Assembly: GCF_014836405.1 (NCBI RefSeq)
Contig: NZ_JACSQU010000001.1
Coordinates: 496,001-560,000, forward strand
Direction: 5' to 3'
Length of the DNA stretch: 64,000 bases
From: Brevundimonas guildfordensis
GTDB lineage: Bacteria; Pseudomonadota; Alphaproteobacteria; Caulobacterales; Caulobacteraceae
This document shows positions 34,527 through 45,725 of this stretch, one piece after another; position 1 is the first letter of the stretch, and each line of letters opens with the position of its first letter. The position numbers and the translations under genes are program-made. Under the pieces are notes generated by a model that saw nothing but the letters and a program-made list of their open reading frames with translations, had not been told where the DNA came from and made no database searches.

Positions 34527-35098
34527 AGATCGATTGAGCCTCTCCGCTGGGCTTCGAACTCCGCCTTGCGGATCTCCTCTGAACGACGCTCGGGACCGGG
34601 CCAGGGTTCCTCCCTGAAGCGACGGTCTGGGCCAAAATAGTCGCCGACCTCCAGGAAGGGGCGATTGTCCTTCGCCACCCAAACGATGCGTTCCAGCAGC
34701 ACTCCAGCGCTAAATGGCTTGGTAATCAGGAAGTTGGCGCCGCAGTCGCGCGCCTCCGACACCTTGGAGCGTCGGACGTGGGCGGCGGTCATGATGACGG
34801 GCGCATAGGCGTTCGGGTCCAACCCCGAGCGGCGCAGCCAACGCACGAACTCATAGCCGCTCATGCCCGGCATCTCGCAGTCGACCAGGATCAGATCGAC
34901 CGGATGGTTCTGCAGAATCTTGATCGCCTCTGCGGCGTCGGCGCAGGTGTGGCGCACCTTGATGCCGAACCCCAGCAGCGCCTGCGCCGTCAGCTCCATC
35001 GCGAAGGGGGAGTCGTCGATGACCATGGTCATCGCCCCATCGAAGTTGAAGACCGCGCTTTCACGCAGAGTTTCTCCGACCCCGTTCATGCCGCGCAT
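34523..35098 (-). CDS. CheY-like response regulator with C-terminal tail
   Basis: 191 residues: a receiver domain (about 20-145) and a basic C-terminal tail with no DNA-binding domain. The acidic pair Asp28-Asp29, phosphoacceptor Asp73 (ILVDCEMPGMSGYE), Thr104 and Lys127 (LITKPFS) are all present, so it should be phosphorylatable. Coupled to the next gene by a 4-base overlap. Single-domain regulators of this kind in Caulobacterales act in motility, cell cycle or stress pathways. The partner kinase is not identified; the hybrid kinase at 26492 is only a distant candidate. Confidence 0.9.
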   Translation of the reverse strand: MRGMNGVGETLRESAVFNFDGAMTMVIDDSPFAMELTAQALLGFGIKVRHTCADAAEAIKILQNHPVDLILVDCEMPGMSGYEFVRWLRRSGLDPNAYAPVIMTAAHVRRSKVSEARDCGANFLITKPFSAGVLLERIVWVAKDNRPFLEVGDYFGPDRRFREEPWPGPERRSEEIRKAEFEAQRRGSIDL

Positions 35099-35181
35099 GA
35101 GAGCCTCGATTCACTCATAACCGAACCTTCGACGAATCGCATCGGCGCAGCTTTGACGCCGTCGAGCCGCCTTGCAACGGC

Positions 35182-36132
<951 letters not shown>

Positions 36133-36217
36133 TAGGCGTCCGTGAGGAAGAAGCGCGCTTGGCGCTACGGAAGGCGGCGGAACCTAGAGCGCCGAACGCT
36201 TCGGAGCAAGCGCGGGT

Positions 36218-37120
<903 letters not shown>

Positions 37121-37188
37121 GCGGTGTGAGGTCTTCCCTTCATGAGGTCTGGAGCCGGGCGGCGTCTCGTGTAGATGGTATATGGACC

Positions 37189-37758
37189 ATGCCTTCCGAC
37201 GCCTCGCCTGATTCCTTCCCGCTGCCTTCGGTGCGCACCATAGCTCTGGTGGGGCTGATGGGCGTTGGAAAATCGACCGTGGGACGGCGGCTGGCTCAAA
37301 GGCTGGGGCTGCCTTTCGCCGACGGCGATCAGGTGATCGAGGAAGCGGCAGGGATGACCGTCAGCGAGATCTTCGCCTCGCGCGGCGAAGCTGAGTTCCG
37401 GGCTGGCGAGGCGCGGGTCATGAAGCGCCTGCTGGAAGGGCCGCCGATCGTGCTGGCGACCGGCGGCGGGGCGGTGCTCAACCCCGATACCCGCGCCCTG
37501 ATGAAACAACGCGCCGTCAGCGTCTGGATGAAGGCCGACCTCAAGGTGATCGCCGAGCGGGTGGGCCGGCGGGACACCCGGCCTTTATTGCGCGGACGCG
37601 ACCCTCTGGCGGCGCTGAATGAGTTGGCCAGCGCGCGCTATCCGATCTACGGCCAGGCCGATGTGATGGTGGACGTCGGCGGCGGCTCGCACGCCCAGGC
37701 CGTGGACGCCATTCTGAAACAGTTGCGCCGGTTCGGGCGGCAGGAGACCAAGCGATGA
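37189..37758 (+). CDS. aroK: Shikimate kinase
   Basis: The start at ATG 37189 gives 189 residues; the frame is open far upstream but overlaps xerD there. Walker [10 protein letters not shown] at 22-30 (Lys28), shikimate-binding [13 protein letters not shown] and [10 protein letters not shown], the glycine triplet TGGGAV and lid arginines ([14 protein letters not shown]) are present. Phosphorylates shikimate at the 3-OH in aromatic amino-acid synthesis. Its stop overlaps aroB's ATG by 4 bases, giving the usual aroKB pair. Confidence 0.96.
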   Translation: MPSDASPDSFPLPSVRTIALVGLMGVGKSTVGRRLAQRLGLPFADGDQVIEEAAGMTVSEIFASRGEAEFRAGEARVMKRLLEGPPIVLATGGGAVLNPDTRALMKQRAVSVWMKADLKVIAERVGRRDTRPLLRGRDPLAALNELASARYPIYGQADVMVDVGGGSHAQAVDAILKQLRRFGRQETKR

Positions 37759-38861
37759 CGACGACGATCCTGGTCTCGGGCGGCGCCTTCGCCCCCTATG
37801 ACGTCGTTGTCGGGCGTGGCTTGCTGAAGGCGGCGGGGGCCGAGGTCGCCGCCCTGAAGCCGACGCGCGCCTTCATCGTCAGCGACGAGACGGTGGCGGC
37901 CATTCACGGCGAGACCGTGCGCGCTTCTCTGGCGGCGGCGGGTCTGGCGACCGGGATGGTGACGGTCCCGGCGGGCGAGGCGTCCAAGTCGTTTGAGCAG
38001 CTTGAGGCCGTGCTGGATCGTCTGCTGGTCGAGGGCCTGGACCGCAAGAGCATGGTCGTGGCTCTGGGCGGCGGCGTGGTGGGCGACCTGGCCGGCCTGG
38101 CGGCGGCCCTGTTCATGCGGGGCATCGATTTCGTGCAGGTCCCGACCACCTTGCTGGCGCAGGTGGATTCCTCGGTCGGCGGCAAGACGGCGATCGACAC
38201 CCCGCGCGGCAAGAACCTGATCGGCGCCTTCCATCAGCCGCGCCGGGTGCTGGCGGATATCGAGGCGCTCGCCACTCTGCCGGTCCGGCAGGTGCGCTCG
38301 GGCTGGGCCGAGGTCCTGAAGCACGGCCTGATCTGCGACGCAGCCTTCTTCGACTGGCTCGGGGGGGAGGGCGCAGCGGGCGCAAGCGGCGACCCGGACG
38401 CGCTTGAAAGGGCAGTGATCCGCTCGGTCGAGATCAAGGCTCAGATCGTCGGCGAGGACGAGAAGGAGGCGGGCCGCCGGGCCTTGCTGAACCTGGGGCA
38501 CACGTTCGGCCACGCGTTGGAGGCCGAGCTGGCTTTCGGAGACACCCTGACTCACGGCGAGGCGGTGGCGCTGGGCTGCGCCATGGCCTTCCGCTATTCG
38601 GCGCAGCAGAGCCTGTGTTCGGCAGCCGAGGCCGAGCGCGCCGAGGCGGGCATCCGCGCCGCCGGCCTGCCGACGCGGCTGTCGGACGTGGATCATAACT
38701 TCGCCGCCGACGCCCTGATCGCACGCATGGCGGGGGACAAGAAGGCCGAGGGCGGGCGCCTGACCCTGATCCTGGCGCGGGCCATAGGCGACGTTTTCAC
38801 CGACAAGAACGTCGACGCCGGGGCGGTGCGGGCCTTCCTGATCGGCGAGGGCGCGGCGTGA
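37755..38861 (+). CDS. aroB: 3-Dehydroquinate synthase
   Basis: 368 residues. Converts DAHP to 3-dehydroquinate using NAD and a metal. Signature stretches: [20 protein letters not shown] (nucleotide site), [20 protein letters not shown] (substrate site), and [14 protein letters not shown] with HGEAVALG containing metal-binding histidines. Overlaps aroK by 4 bases, so the two are translationally coupled; a short interval then leads to the convergent MliC-like gene. Confidence 0.97.
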   Translation: MTTTILVSGGAFAPYDVVVGRGLLKAAGAEVAALKPTRAFIVSDETVAAIHGETVRASLAAAGLATGMVTVPAGEASKSFEQLEAVLDRLLVEGLDRKSMVVALGGGVVGDLAGLAAALFMRGIDFVQVPTTLLAQVDSSVGGKTAIDTPRGKNLIGAFHQPRRVLADIEALATLPVRQVRSGWAEVLKHGLICDAAFFDWLGGEGAAGASGDPDALERAVIRSVEIKAQIVGEDEKEAGRRALLNLGHTFGHALEAELAFGDTLTHGEAVALGCAMAFRYSAQQSLCSAAEAERAEAGIRAAGLPTRLSDVDHNFAADALIARMAGDKKAEGGRLTLILARAIGDVFTDKNVDAGAVRAFLIGEGAA

Positions 38862-38883
38862 CCCTGCCGCCCCCGTCCCCGTC

Positions 38884-39300
38884 CTAGTCGACCGCCCGGC
38901 AGTCGGTCGGTTCGCGGTTGGCGGCGCTCCACGTCGCCATGACGCCCTTGCCGCGCAGTTCGTAACCCGAGGCGCGATACCAGATGCCGTCAGCGGCGCG
39001 TTCCTGATGAAGGTCGACCGCCTCGCCGTTGGAATTGCGTACGGTCGCCATCTGGCGCGGATTATCGAAATCGACCGACAGCCGCTCTGAGTTGTTGCAC
39101 AGGTAGACCGCATGGATGACGCGGTTCAAGGCGCGATCCTGAAGCTCTGCGCCGGTGCGGCGGCGGGCGGTCTGAGCCTCGACGGCCCGCTGGCGCACCG
39201 CGTCGCCATCGGTCGGCGCCTCTCGCGGCTCGGCCCCGCAGGCCGACAATAGAACAAGCGCGGAAGCGGCGGCGGTCGGCCACAGGATGCGGGTCGGCAA
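38884..39300 (-). CDS. MliC-like lipoprotein (lysozyme-inhibitor fold)
   Basis: Inferred TTG start at 39300 giving 138 residues; no in-frame ATG precedes the lipobox. LLSACG puts the lipidated Cys at residue 21. The C-terminal 75 residues match the C-type lysozyme inhibitor family (MliC/PliC): VIHAVYLCNNSERLSVDF, QMATVRNSNGEAVDLHQ, ADGIWYRASGYELRGKG and a closing Cys (TDCRAVD), so the two Cys can form the family disulfide. It would sit on the outer membrane and guard peptidoglycan against lysozyme, or act as an unrelated lipoprotein. Convergent with aroB, 22-base gap. Confidence 0.8.
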   Translation of the reverse strand: MPTRILWPTAAASALVLLSACGAEPREAPTDGDAVRQRAVEAQTARRRTGAELQDRALNRVIHAVYLCNNSERLSVDFDNPRQMATVRNSNGEAVDLHQERAADGIWYRASGYELRGKGVMATWSAANREPTDCRAVD

Positions 39301-39331
39301 GGTAGGCCCTCTCAAGGTCAAGCTTGCAGGC

Positions 39332-39826
39332 TCAACGCTCGGTGTCGCCCGTCGTTCCTGCCCGCGCCTTCCGCCGCACACGGAAAAAGCTGCGGAGCAT
39401 CTCGGCGGCCGCGTCGGCCAAGACGCCGCGCTCGGTCGCGGGCCGCCAGTGGCAGGTCGGCTGGTCGAAGAAACGCCCGCCGTGGAGCACGGCACCGCCC
39501 TTGGGATCGTCGGCGCCCCAGACCACCCGACCGATGCGGGCGTGGCTGATGGCGCCCGCGCACATGGCGCACGGCTCCAGGGTGACATAGAGAGTCAGGT
39601 CCGTAAGGCGATAATTCTGCAACGTCGCCGCTGCATCGCGCAGGGCGATGATCTCGGCATGGGCGGTCGGATCATGGGCTGTGATGGGCCCATTTTGCCC
39701 GCGCCCAAGCACTTCGCCGGTGTTTTCGTCCACGATCACGGCCCCGACCGGCACCTCGCCAGCTTCAGCCGCCGCTTGCGCCAGATCGAGCGCCATGCTC
39801 ATGAACCGCTCATCATGGATCGCCAT
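39332..39826 (-). CDS. tadA: tRNA-specific adenosine deaminase TadA
   Basis: 164 residues from ATG 39826. Converts A34 to inosine in tRNA-Arg(ACG). Zinc site: His56 and catalytic Glu58 (AHAEI), Cys86 and Cys89 (EPCAMC). The N-terminal helix (DERFMSMALDLAQAAAEAGE) is needed for the fold, so later start codons are unlikely. Its first 12 bases overlap the start of the divergent pseudouridine synthase gene. The following MliC-like gene starts 31 bases after the tadA stop and could be co-transcribed. Confidence 0.95.
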   Translation of the reverse strand: MAIHDERFMSMALDLAQAAAEAGEVPVGAVIVDENTGEVLGRGQNGPITAHDPTAHAEIIALRDAAATLQNYRLTDLTLYVTLEPCAMCAGAISHARIGRVVWGADDPKGGAVLHGGRFFDQPTCHWRPATERGVLADAAAEMLRSFFRVRRKARAGTTGDTER

Positions 39827-41335
39827 CCCAAAGACAACGACAAGAAGCCCCGCTCCCGTCAAGACGACGGGCCGCGCGGTCCCCGTAATTTCGCCGACAA
39901 GGGCCCGCGAAAGCCCTTTGACAAGGACGGCAAGCCGGGCGGGAAGCCCCGCGACCGCGCCGAGGGCCGTTCGGGGGGCAAGCCTGCGCCCGAAGCCAAG
40001 GCGCCCGAGCGCAGCGAACGAATCGCCAAGGTCATGGCCCGCGCGGGCATCGCCTCGCGTCGCGAGGTCGAACGGCTGATCGGTCTGGGCAAGGTGGCGG
40101 TGAACGGCCGTATCCTCGACACGCCTGCCGTGCTGGTGAAGCGCGATGACAAGATCACCGTCGACGGCAAGCCGATCGGCGCGGCTCAGGCCACGCGCGT
40201 CTGGCGCTATCACAAGCCTGCGGGCCTGATCACCAGCCACAATGACCCGGCGGGCCGCCCCAGTGTGTTCGACGCCCTGCCCAGCGGCCTGCCGCGCGTG
40301 ATTTCGGTCGGCCGTCTCGACCTGGCGACTGAGGGCCTGCTGCTGCTGACCAATGACGGCGAACTCAGCCGGGCGCTGGAACTGCCGGACACCGCCCTGG
40401 TGCGCCAGTATCGCGCCCGCGCGCGCGGTCGCATCACCCAGGAGCAGTTGGACAAGTTGAAGGACGGCGTGGTCGTCGACGGCATCCGCTACGGCCCGGT
40501 CGAAGCCACCATCGACAAGGCCAAGGAGAAGGCCGACGGCGAGAAGTCCTCGGCCAACCTGTGGCTCAGCGTCCAGATCACCGAGGGCAAGAACCGCGAG
40601 GTTCGTAAGGTGCTGGAGAGCGTGGGCCTGACGGTCAACCGCCTGATCCGCCTGGCCTACGGTCCCTTCCAACTCGGCACCCTGCCGGTCGGCGCGGTCG
40701 AGGAAGTCGGCCCGCGCGTGATCCGCGAGATGCTGGCTGAGCACATCCGCCCCGAGAACCTGCCGACTGGCAACACGGTCGAGACGCCGGCGCCGACGCC
40801 CGGCCGCCGCAGCGGCACGCCGATCGTGCGCGGCAAGTCCGGCTCGGCCATGTCCGACCCGTCGCGCAAGCCCAGCCGCGTGCGCGCCGCCGAAACCGCG
40901 GCGGAAGAGGGCGCTGAGTTCGGCAAACCCGCCAAGAAGGACGGCTGGGCCAAGGCCAAGCCGAAGTTCGAGCATTCCAAGACCTTCAAGCCGCGCGCCC
41001 GTCCGGGCGAAGGTGAAGACGCCGGGAACGACGACCGCCCGCGCCGCCCGTTCAAGCCGCGCGAACCGCGCGCTGACCAGTTCATCGACGACCGTCGCGG
41101 CCCGCCGAAGGGCGGCCGCCCGGGCGGCAAGCCGTTCGGACGGCCCGGCGGCGCGGGCGGCCGGTCTGACACGCGCTTCGGCGAACGCTCCGGGGAGCGG
41201 TCCAGCGACCGCCCGAGCGGCGGCGGCAAGCCGTTTGGGGCCAAGCCGTTCGGCGGCAAGCCCTCTGGCGGCAAACCCTTCGGCGGCAAGCCGTCGGGCG
41301 GCGGCGGTCGCGGCGGCCCGCGTGGGCGCGGCTGA
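39815..41335 (+). CDS. RluB/RsuA-family pseudouridine synthase with long low-complexity tails
   Basis: 506 residues. A basic N-terminal tail (about 1-65) precedes an S4 RNA-binding domain (KVMARAGIASRREVERLIGL, about 72-120) and the catalytic RsuA-type domain with GRLDLATEGLLLLTNDGEL (catalytic Asp) and ITEGKNREVRKVLESVGL. A very long C-terminal tail (about 320-506) is rich in Gly, Lys, Pro and Arg and ends in GGKPF/GGKPS repeats. It should modify 23S rRNA (RluB-like, U2605 region); the exact target is inferred. The start is 12 bases inside the opposite-strand tadA start. Confidence 0.9.
   Translation: MDRHPKDNDKKPRSRQDDGPRGPRNFADKGPRKPFDKDGKPGGKPRDRAEGRSGGKPAPEAKAPERSERIAKVMARAGIASRREVERLIGLGKVAVNGRILDTPAVLVKRDDKITVDGKPIGAAQATRVWRYHKPAGLITSHNDPAGRPSVFDALPSGLPRVISVGRLDLATEGLLLLTNDGELSRALELPDTALVRQYRARARGRITQEQLDKLKDGVVVDGIRYGPVEATIDKAKEKADGEKSSANLWLSVQITEGKNREVRKVLESVGLTVNRLIRLAYGPFQLGTLPVGAVEEVGPRVIREMLAEHIRPENLPTGNTVETPAPTPGRRSGTPIVRGKSGSAMSDPSRKPSRVRAAETAAEEGAEFGKPAKKDGWAKAKPKFEHSKTFKPRARPGEGEDAGNDDRPRRPFKPREPRADQFIDDRRGPPKGGRPGGKPFGRPGGAGGRSDTRFGERSGERSSDRPSGGGKPFGAKPFGGKPSGGKPFGGKPSGGGGRGGPRGRG
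41221..41295 (+). repeat. 15-base tandem repeats encoding GGKPF/GGKPS
   Basis: Five or six imperfect copies of a 15-base unit (GGCGGCAAGCCGTTC-like) encode GGKPF-GAKPF-GGKPS-GGKPF-GGKPS at the C-terminus of the pseudouridine synthase. The unit length is a codon multiple, so copy-number change would not shift the frame. Confidence 0.85.
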
Positions 41336-41338
41336 TCT

Positions 41339-41917
41339 ATGCGCATCGTAGCCGGCAGCCTGAAGGGGCGCGCCATCGTCACGCCCGAGGGGCAGAACAC
41401 GCGGCCGACCTCGGATCGGGCGCGTCAGGCGATCTTCAACGTGCTGGAGCACGCCCCCTGGGCTGAGGGCCTGCACGAGGCGCGGGTGATCGACCTGTAC
41501 GCCGGCTCGGGCGCCCTGGGCTTCGAGGCCCTGTCGCGTGGCGCATCCTTCTGCCTGTTCGTGGACACGGATGACGGCGCGCGCGGCGCGATCCGCGAGA
41601 ACATGGACGCCTATGGTCTGTTCGGCCGATGCCGTGTGCATCGGCGCAGCGCGACCGACCTGGGGCCGCGTCCCGGTTCGGCGGGCGAGGCCTTCACCCT
41701 GGCGTTTCTGGACCCGCCCTACGCCAAGGGCCTGGGCGAACAGACGCTGGCGCGCTTGTTGGAGGGCGACTGGCTGGCGCCGGGCGCCATCGTGGTGTTC
41801 GAGCGCGGCTCGGACGAGCCCGAGATCGAAACGCCCGGCTATGAGCGGCTGGACGCGCGCGACTACGGCGCGGCCCGGGTGCTGTTTCTGAAGGCAGCCG
41901 AGAAGCAGGCGGCGTAA
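41339..41917 (+). CDS. rsmD: 16S rRNA (guanine966-N2)-methyltransferase
   Basis: 192 residues. SAM-binding motif I VIDLYAGSGALGFEALSRGA (about 50-69) and catalytic DPPY at 125-128 (FLDPPYAKG) identify the RsmD family; RIVAGSLKGRAI is its usual N-terminus. Modifies the small-subunit rRNA. Starts 3 bases after the pseudouridine synthase stop, and pairing of two rRNA-modifying enzymes makes a shared transcript plausible. Confidence 0.95.
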   Translation: MRIVAGSLKGRAIVTPEGQNTRPTSDRARQAIFNVLEHAPWAEGLHEARVIDLYAGSGALGFEALSRGASFCLFVDTDDGARGAIRENMDAYGLFGRCRVHRRSATDLGPRPGSAGEAFTLAFLDPPYAKGLGEQTLARLLEGDWLAPGAIVVFERGSDEPEIETPGYERLDARDYGAARVLFLKAAEKQAA

Positions 41918-41959
41918 CGGTTCTGGCGCGCTGAAGCCGGCACGGCTAGGCTTGGCCGC

Positions 41960-42976
41960 ATGACCATGCACCGCCGCACCTTCCTCGCCGCAAGCGCCGC
42001 CGTCGCCGCTGCGCCCGCCGTCGCCCGCGCCGAAGCCGGCTGGACGCCCCGCGCCTCCATGTCGTGGCCGACGCAGGAAATCTACTGCGCGGCGCTGAAC
42101 GGCGAGATCACGGTCGCCGGCGGCCTGGTGCGCTCTGCCACAGGCGGACTTCACATCAATGATCGAACCGCCGTCTATGACGTGAAGGCCGACCGCTGGA
42201 GCGAGGGACCGCGTCTGCCGCAACCGCGCCACCACCCGATGCTGGCGGCGGCGGCCGGGCGAATCTGGGCCTTCGGCGGCTACGACCGGCGCGACGGCGG
42301 CGAATGGACGGCCATGACGGACATCTGGGCCATCGACCGGGGCGTCTGGGCTCAGGTCGGCCAGATGCCCGAGCGCTTGTGCGAGACCGTGGGCCTGTCG
42401 CTCGGCGATCGGGTGCACCTGATCACCGGCCGCTCGCCCAAGGGCGAGGCGAACGGTCAATGGAACGATCAGGGCGACGTGGCGACCCATCTGGTCTTCG
42501 ACGCCGCCGCCAATCGCTGGGACGCGGCGCGTCCGGCTCCGATGGCCCGCAACAGCGCGGCGGGCGCCGTGCTGGACGGCAAGTTGTTCGTGGCGGGCGG
42601 CCGCACGGTGGACGGCGGCGGAACCGGGCGGCTGGATCGCTATGATCCCGCCAGCGACCGCTGGGACACCTTGGCGCCCATCCCGGCCTCGCCCGCGACC
42701 GGAAAACAGGTCGGCGGGGGTCTGGCTATGGCCGAGACGGGCGGAAGGCTGGTCGCCTTCGGCGGGGAATGGTTCGACCGGCCGGGCGGCGGGGTCTTCG
42801 CCGAGACCTGGCTCTATGACCCGGCGCGCGACGCCTGGACGGCGGGACCGGCCATGCGCACCCCGCGTCACGGCCTTGCCGCGGCCAGCGTGGACGGAAC
42901 GGTCTACGCCATCGGCGGCGGAGAGGTGGTGTCGGGCGGCAAGGCCAGCAGCCTGGTCGAGGCGCTCAGCCTCTGA
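41960..42976 (+). CDS. Tat-exported kelch-repeat protein
   Basis: 338 residues with a twin-arginine signal (HRRTFLAASAAVAAAPAVARA). The mature part is a beta propeller of five to six kelch blades; each has a GG doublet and a Trp about 15 residues on, for example GGLVRSATGGLH, FGGYDRRDGG, VAGGRTVDGGG, FGGEWFDRPGG and IGGGEVVSGGK. It would fold in the cytoplasm before export, perhaps with a cofactor. No enzymatic residues are recognisable, and the partner is unknown. Possible start at ATG 41966 also fits the signal. Confidence 0.85.
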   Translation: MTMHRRTFLAASAAVAAAPAVARAEAGWTPRASMSWPTQEIYCAALNGEITVAGGLVRSATGGLHINDRTAVYDVKADRWSEGPRLPQPRHHPMLAAAAGRIWAFGGYDRRDGGEWTAMTDIWAIDRGVWAQVGQMPERLCETVGLSLGDRVHLITGRSPKGEANGQWNDQGDVATHLVFDAAANRWDAARPAPMARNSAAGAVLDGKLFVAGGRTVDGGGTGRLDRYDPASDRWDTLAPIPASPATGKQVGGGLAMAETGGRLVAFGGEWFDRPGGGVFAETWLYDPARDAWTAGPAMRTPRHGLAAASVDGTVYAIGGGEVVSGGKASSLVEALSL

Positions 42977-43092
42977 GGCGTCAAAGCCCGGCGGCGCGGG
43001 CGTCCCCTGTCGAGACTCAACATTTCAACGAACTATGATTTGTTAAATGCGCGCGCATGCGCGTTCAGTGGAGCATTCCGTGGAGAATGCGC

Positions 43093-43530
43093 ATGGCCTT
43101 CACATTGGATGGCTCCATAAGCTTGGAGGATATCGCCGCCCTCCTGGCGTTCGCTCTCGCCTTCTGGGGCGCCTGGCGCGCAATCACGGACGTGTCGCGC
43201 CAACTGCGTGACGTCACCTACGCGGAATTAGATCGACTCTATTTCGACCTGCAGCGCGCGGCGCTGGACTATCCGGCCGCCAGCATTCCTCCGCCTTTGG
43301 AGGGGAAGGACAAGCGCTCGACCAAGATCCGGCGACGCTACGAAATCTACGCCGGCATGGTCTGGAACTTGGTTGAAACGGTCGACGACCGTTGCGATCA
43401 GGACGCCAATCTCAAACGAACCTGGTTTCCGGTGTTGGAGGTCGAGAAAAGACGGCACGAGGCCTGGATTCGGAAGCCTCAGAACGCCGCCCTGTTCAAG
43501 GAAGACTTTCGCCGCAAGCACTGCATCTGA
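43093..43530 (+). CDS. Membrane-anchored protein of unknown function
   Basis: 145 residues from ATG 43093, which has GGAG 7 bases upstream; other in-frame ATGs at 43057 and 43087 lack as good a site. One N-terminal hydrophobic helix (SLEDIAALLAFALAFWGAW) is followed by a charged cytoplasmic domain of about 120 residues (RQLRDVTYAELDRLYFDLQR, RRRYEIYAGMVWNLVET). It resembles the DUF4760-like group of single-helix proteins, but I cannot confirm this. Convergent with mutL. Confidence 0.65.
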   Translation: MAFTLDGSISLEDIAALLAFALAFWGAWRAITDVSRQLRDVTYAELDRLYFDLQRAALDYPAASIPPPLEGKDKRSTKIRRRYEIYAGMVWNLVETVDDRCDQDANLKRTWFPVLEVEKRRHEAWIRKPQNAALFKEDFRRKHCI

Positions 43531-43593
43531 CCGGTTCCCGGGCCTCGGGGCAGTGGGCTCCGATTATTGGCCGGGAGGGCTGAGGTTGGGCGG

Positions 43594-45516
43594 TCAGCGC
43601 CGCCCGAACAGCTTCTCAAGGTCGTTGAGCTTCAGCTCGACGTAGGTCGGGCGGCCGTGGTTGCATTGGCCGGAGTGGGGCGTGGCCTCCATCTGACGCA
43701 GCAGGGCGTTCATCTCGGGGGCGCTGAGAACGCGGCCGGCGCGGACGCTGCCGTGGCAGGCCATGGTGCCGCAGACCTCGGCCATGCGCTCCTTCAACGA
43801 CAGGGCGGCGCCGTGTTCCGACAGATCATCGGCGATGTCGCGGATCAGGCCCTGAACGTCTGTGTCGCCCAGCAGGGCCGGCGTTTCGCGCACCAGCACA
43901 GCGCCCGCGCCGAACGCCTCGACGATCAGGCCCATTTCGGCCAACTCATCGGCCTTGGCGGCGATGCGGTCGGCCTCGGCGGGATCCAGTTCGACCACCT
44001 CGGGCGTCAGCAGGGCCTGGCGGGTGACGACGCCCTCGGCCATCTGGACCTTCATCCGTTCATAGACGAGGCGTTCGTGAGCGGCGTGCTGGTCCACGAC
44101 GACCAGGCCGTCGCGGGTCTGGGCGACGATGTAGGTGCCGTGCAACTGGGCTCGCGCGGCGCCCAGCGGATAGTCGATCAGATCGACCGGGACAGGCGCG
44201 CCGGGCGCGATCTGGCCCGCGTGTTCGGCCTGGATTTCGGCCAGGGTGCGGAAGCTGGGGGCGGCGGCTTCGCCGCTCCACGTATGCTCGACGCGGGCGG
44301 AGCGTTCATTGAGGCCGGGCAAATTCTGGGCCGCGGCGGCCGGTTGTGACCAGCCCTGCCAGCCGCTCCAGCCCGGAGCGGCGTTGCTGTACGACTGCGG
44401 CGCGGCGGGATTGTAGAGCGCCTCGCCCGTATGCGGCCGGAATCCCGATAGGGCGTCGGCGGCGACCGTGGTCGAGGCGCGGTGCCCGGCCGCGTGCAGC
44501 GCGTGGCGCAGGGCGCCGACGATCAGGCCGCGCACCAGGGCCGGGTCGCGGAAGCGCACCTCCGCCTTGGCCGGATGGACGTTCACATCGACATACAGCG
44601 GGTCGATGTCGATGAAGAGGGCCGCCGCCGGATGCCGGTCGCGCGCCAGGAAGTCCGCGTAGGCGCCGCGCAGGGCGCCCTGCAGCAGACGGTCGCGCAC
44701 AGGCCGTCCGTTGACGAACAGGAACTGGTGCGCCGCATTTCCCCGCGAGTAGGTCGGCAGGCCCGCATAGCCGGACAGGCGCACGCCGTCGCGCTCCTGA
44801 TCGATCAGCAGGGCGTTGGCCTCGAAGTCGCGGCCCAGCAGCGCGCCGAGCCGTTTCAGCCGGCCCTCGTCGCCGGGATGTTCGGCGGGCAGGCGCAGGG
44901 TGGTCTTGCCGTCCAACGACAGGGTGAAGGCCACGGCCTCATGCGCCATGGCCTGACGCTTGATCTCTTCGGAGATGGCCATGGCCTCGGCCCGCTCGGA
45001 CTTCATGAACTTCAGCCGGGCGGGGGTGGCGTAGAAGAGGTCGCGCACCTCGACCCGGGCGCCGTGCGGGCCGGGGAAGGCGGCGGGCGACAGGGGGCGT
45101 TGGGCGCCGCCCTCGACTGAAACGGCCCAGGCGTCGTTCTGTGGTTGGCCCGCCTCGGCCCTGGCGCGGGTCGTGATGTTCAGTCGGGCGACTGAGCCGA
45201 TGGAGGGGAGGGCCTCGCCCCGGAAGCCCAGGGTGAAGATGCGCAGCAGGTCCACGTCGCCGGCGTCGTCGGGCTCCAGCTTCGAGGTGGCGTGACGTTC
45301 GATGGCGACGGGCAGTTCCTCGCGCGGGATGCCCTTGCCGTCGTCGGCGATCAGGATGCGGGTCAGGCCGCCACCGTCCGCCTGGATCTCGATGCTGCGG
45401 GCGCCCGCGTCGATGGCGTTCTCGACCAACTCCTTGATGGCGCTGGCGGGGCGTTCGACCACCTCGCCGGCGGCGATGCGGTTGACGGTTTCGGGGGGGA
45501 GGCGGCGGATCGTCAT
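43594..45516 (-). CDS. mutL: DNA mismatch repair protein MutL
   Basis: Start at ATG 45516 ([20 protein letters not shown]); 640 residues. The N-terminal GHKL ATPase has motifs [17 protein letters not shown] and [12 protein letters not shown]. The C-terminal domain holds [12 protein letters not shown], the DQHAx2Ex4E endonuclease motif (about residue 473), and a late CNHGRPT segment that binds metal. That motif marks MutL proteins that nick DNA themselves, as expected where MutH is absent. A glutamine/alanine/proline linker lies between the two domains. Confidence 0.97.
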   Translation of the reverse strand: MTIRRLPPETVNRIAAGEVVERPASAIKELVENAIDAGARSIEIQADGGGLTRILIADDGKGIPREELPVAIERHATSKLEPDDAGDVDLLRIFTLGFRGEALPSIGSVARLNITTRARAEAGQPQNDAWAVSVEGGAQRPLSPAAFPGPHGARVEVRDLFYATPARLKFMKSERAEAMAISEEIKRQAMAHEAVAFTLSLDGKTTLRLPAEHPGDEGRLKRLGALLGRDFEANALLIDQERDGVRLSGYAGLPTYSRGNAAHQFLFVNGRPVRDRLLQGALRGAYADFLARDRHPAAALFIDIDPLYVDVNVHPAKAEVRFRDPALVRGLIVGALRHALHAAGHRASTTVAADALSGFRPHTGEALYNPAAPQSYSNAAPGWSGWQGWSQPAAAAQNLPGLNERSARVEHTWSGEAAAPSFRTLAEIQAEHAGQIAPGAPVPVDLIDYPLGAARAQLHGTYIVAQTRDGLVVVDQHAAHERLVYERMKVQMAEGVVTRQALLTPEVVELDPAEADRIAAKADELAEMGLIVEAFGAGAVLVRETPALLGDTDVQGLIRDIADDLSEHGAALSLKERMAEVCGTMACHGSVRAGRVLSAPEMNALLRQMEATPHSGQCNHGRPTYVELKLNDLEKLFGRR

Positions 45517-45603
45517 GTGAGTCGCAAGGATAGGCGCCGTCGTCGCCGTGCGCACCTCAATCCTTTTTTCGTGAGGTTCGGGGCGAATTTTGTGATCGGG
45601 GGG

Positions 45604-45636
45604 TTGAAGCCCGAGAATAGCAACTTATACTGTTGC
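45604..45636 (+). promoter_or_regulatory. Candidate promoter with inverted repeat over the -10 box
   Basis: TTGAAG (45604-45609) and TATACT (45626-45631) are separated by 16 bases, resembling a sigma-70-type promoter, 95 bases before the YceI gene. The perfect inverted repeat GCAAC (45620-45624) / GTTGC (45632-45636) with a 7-base spacer straddles the -10 box, as a repressor operator would. Confidence 0.5.
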
Positions 45637-45725
45637 AGTCCACGGCGAGGCCGAGCGGACAATCGACCTGTTTCTGGACTGTCTGTCCATCATTCGTTTC
45701 AACCGTCTGACTGAGGTTTCCTCCC

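Noticed and set aside
41221..41295. Tandem repeats as a CRISPR array
   Set aside because: 15-base in-frame units with no unique spacers, inside a coding tail.
39332..42871. Very long minus-strand open frame of about 1179 codons
   Set aside because: It is the antisense shadow of the pseudouridine synthase, rsmD and kelch genes; its Arg/Ala/Gly-rich sequence has no fold. Only its 3' end, tadA, is real.
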